Part shown: positions 63,139-64,000 of the stretch, piece by piece
Position numbering within the stretch: position 1 is the first letter of the stretch
Layout: every line of letters starts with the position of its first letter
Source of the DNA: Qipengyuania gaetbuli
GTDB lineage: Bacteria; Pseudomonadota; Alphaproteobacteria; Sphingomonadales; Sphingomonadaceae
Assembly (NCBI RefSeq): GCF_009827315.1
Contig: NZ_WTYF01000004.1
Location: 496,001-560,000, forward strand
Reading direction: 5' to 3'
Length of the DNA stretch: 64,000 nt
Notes under the pieces: model-generated
Seen by the model: only the letters and a program-made list of their open reading frames with translations
The model's database searches: none
What the model was told of the DNA's origin: nothing
Translations under genes and position numbers: made by a program

Positions 63139-64000
63139 TTTGGCCAGCACCTCTCGCACCGCGGCAATCGCGTCCTCGGCCTTCGAACCGTCCGGACCAC
63201 CGCCCTGCGCCATGTCCGGACGGCCACCACCGCCCTTACCGCCGAGCGCCTCGACTCCAACGCGAACGAAATCGACCGCACTGAAGCGAGAGGTGAGGTC
63301 GTCGGTCACGGCAACCGCGAAGGCGCCCTTGCCCTCGTTGACAGCGCAGATTGCAGCGACGCCCGAGCCGAGGCGCTTCTTCGCCTCGTCGAGGAGCGGG
63401 CGCAGGTCCTTGGGATTGAGGCCCTCGATCACCTGGCCGGAAAATGCAACGCCGCCGATCTCTTCGTCGGCCGGCCCTGCATCGCCGCTACTGCCGCCGC
63501 CCAGCGCGAGAGCGCGCTTGGCTTCGGCGAGTTCCTTTTCGAGGCGCTTGCGCTCCTCTACCAGTGCCGACACGCGCGCGGCCGCCTCGTCCGGCGAGGT
63601 CTTGAGCGCACCGGCAATGACGCGCACGGCCTCGTCGCGGGCGAGCAGCCACTGACGCGCAGCTTCTCCGGTCAGCGCCTCGATACGGCGCACGCCGGAA
63701 CTGACCGCGCTTTCCGACACGATCTTGAAAAGGCCGATATCGCCCGTTGCCTCAACATGGGTGCCGCCGCACAGTTCTACCGAGTAGTTCTTGCCGCCGT
63801 CGGCCTTGCGGCCCATCGACAGGACGCGAACCTCGTCGCCATATTTCTCGCCGAACAGCGCGAGCGCGCCCGCCGCCACCGCATCGTCGGGCGACATGAG
63901 GCGCGTGCCGACGCTTTCGTTGGCGCGGATTTCAGCGTTCACCTCGGCCTCGATCGCCGCAATGTCCTCGTCCGCAAGCGGCTTGGGATGCGAGAAGTCG
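63127..64000 (-). CDS. alaS: Alanyl-tRNA synthetase, C-terminal part (cut by the window end)
   Basis: The frame is open from the window edge to the stop at 63127, showing the last ~290 residues. The editing domain contains [17 protein letters not shown], the zinc-site and specificity region of AlaRS. A coiled coil follows, then the C-terminal C-Ala domain ending in the Gly-rich segment [16 protein letters not shown]. The aminoacylation core lies beyond 64000. An internal ATG at 63942 is not the real start, because the upstream residues ([17 protein letters not shown]) are also typical of AlaRS. Confidence 0.96.
   Translation of the reverse strand, partial: DFSHPKPLADEDIAAIEAEVNAEIRANESVGTRLMSPDDAVAAGALALFGEKYGDEVRVLSMGRKADGGKNYSVELCGGTHVEATGDIGLFKIVSESAVSSGVRRIEALTGEAARQWLLARDEAVRVIAGALKTSPDEAAARVSALVEERKRLEKELAEAKRALALGGGSSGDAGPADEEIGGVAFSGQVIEGLNPKDLRPLLDEAKKRLGSGVAAICAVNEGKGAFAVAVTDDLTSRFSAVDFVRVGVEALGGKGGGGRPDMAQGGGPDGSKAEDAIAAVREVLAKENA

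Noticed and set aside
63127..63942. Complete 271-residue protein
   Set aside because: It is the C-terminal part of alanyl-tRNA synthetase. The frame continues with family sequence to the window end, so the ATG at 63942 is internal.

Overview
This window looks like chromosomal DNA of an alphaproteobacterium, most likely an Erythrobacteraceae-type sphingomonad (Erythrobacter, Qipengyuania or Altererythrobacter). The evidence is the high GC content, the protein sequences, the eukaryote-type NADP isocitrate dehydrogenase, a CpdR-like regulator, HWE-type signalling and the housekeeping gene order. Translational coupling (ATGA, GTGA, TAATG junctions) is common, and several TTG/GTG starts are supported by good ribosome binding sites. 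Genus assignment is inference.

Layout. 1-12.5 kb: end of a possible acetyltransferase gene, greA, carB and carA on the minus strand, then a YqeY protein, a lipoprotein, dnaG, rpoD, an HWE-type histidine kinase and a single-domain receiver. 12.5-25 kb: rpiB, glyA, a small membrane gene, nrdR, a TrmJ-type methyltransferase, a small secreted protein, a chorismate mutase divergent from trpB, a small membrane gene wedged between trpB and trpA, accD, folC, an AmpG-like transporter, a Rieske oxygenase, an RsuA/RluB-type pseudouridine synthase and rsmD. 25-36 kb: a secreted protein, a UvrD/PcrA-type helicase, a fatty acid hydroxylase superfamily protein, a DEAD-box RNA helicase, an FAD-linked oxidase, SapC, a PDZ-containing HExxH peptidase, an N-formylglutamate amidohydrolase, cpdR and tRNA-Val(GAC).

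36.5-54.7 kb: a surface-polysaccharide locus of Wzx/Wzy type. It holds GDP-mannose dehydratase and GDP-fucose synthase genes, a flippase, three glycosyltransferases, two O-antigen polymerase/ligase-type membrane proteins, a Wzc-type tyrosine autokinase, a Wza-type exporter, a hexapeptide acyltransferase and an initiating sugar phosphotransferase. GDP-fucose or a related GDP-deoxyhexose is therefore a likely component.

The most interesting point lies inside that locus at 42.2-44.0 kb: a small gene of the RCAP_Rcc01079 (gene transfer agent head-spike base) family, followed by a beta-helix protein gene that looks decayed. The latter has ATC where the start codon is expected and a 1-nt frameshift. 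In Rhodobacter capsulatus the equivalent spikes bind capsular polysaccharide, so a receptor-binding-like pair embedded in the genes that make surface polysaccharide deserves a closer look. The small gene also has a hairpin that would hide its ribosome binding site.

55-64 kb: icd followed by a strong hairpin and a secreted HExxH protein, a fused GNAT/nitrilase protein, an S8 protease with a barrel-like C-terminus, a CPA2 antiporter with an RCK domain, a 59-residue hydrophilic protein with a stress-type promoter candidate, and the 3' part of alaS running off the window. No mobile element, CRISPR array or rRNA gene was seen.
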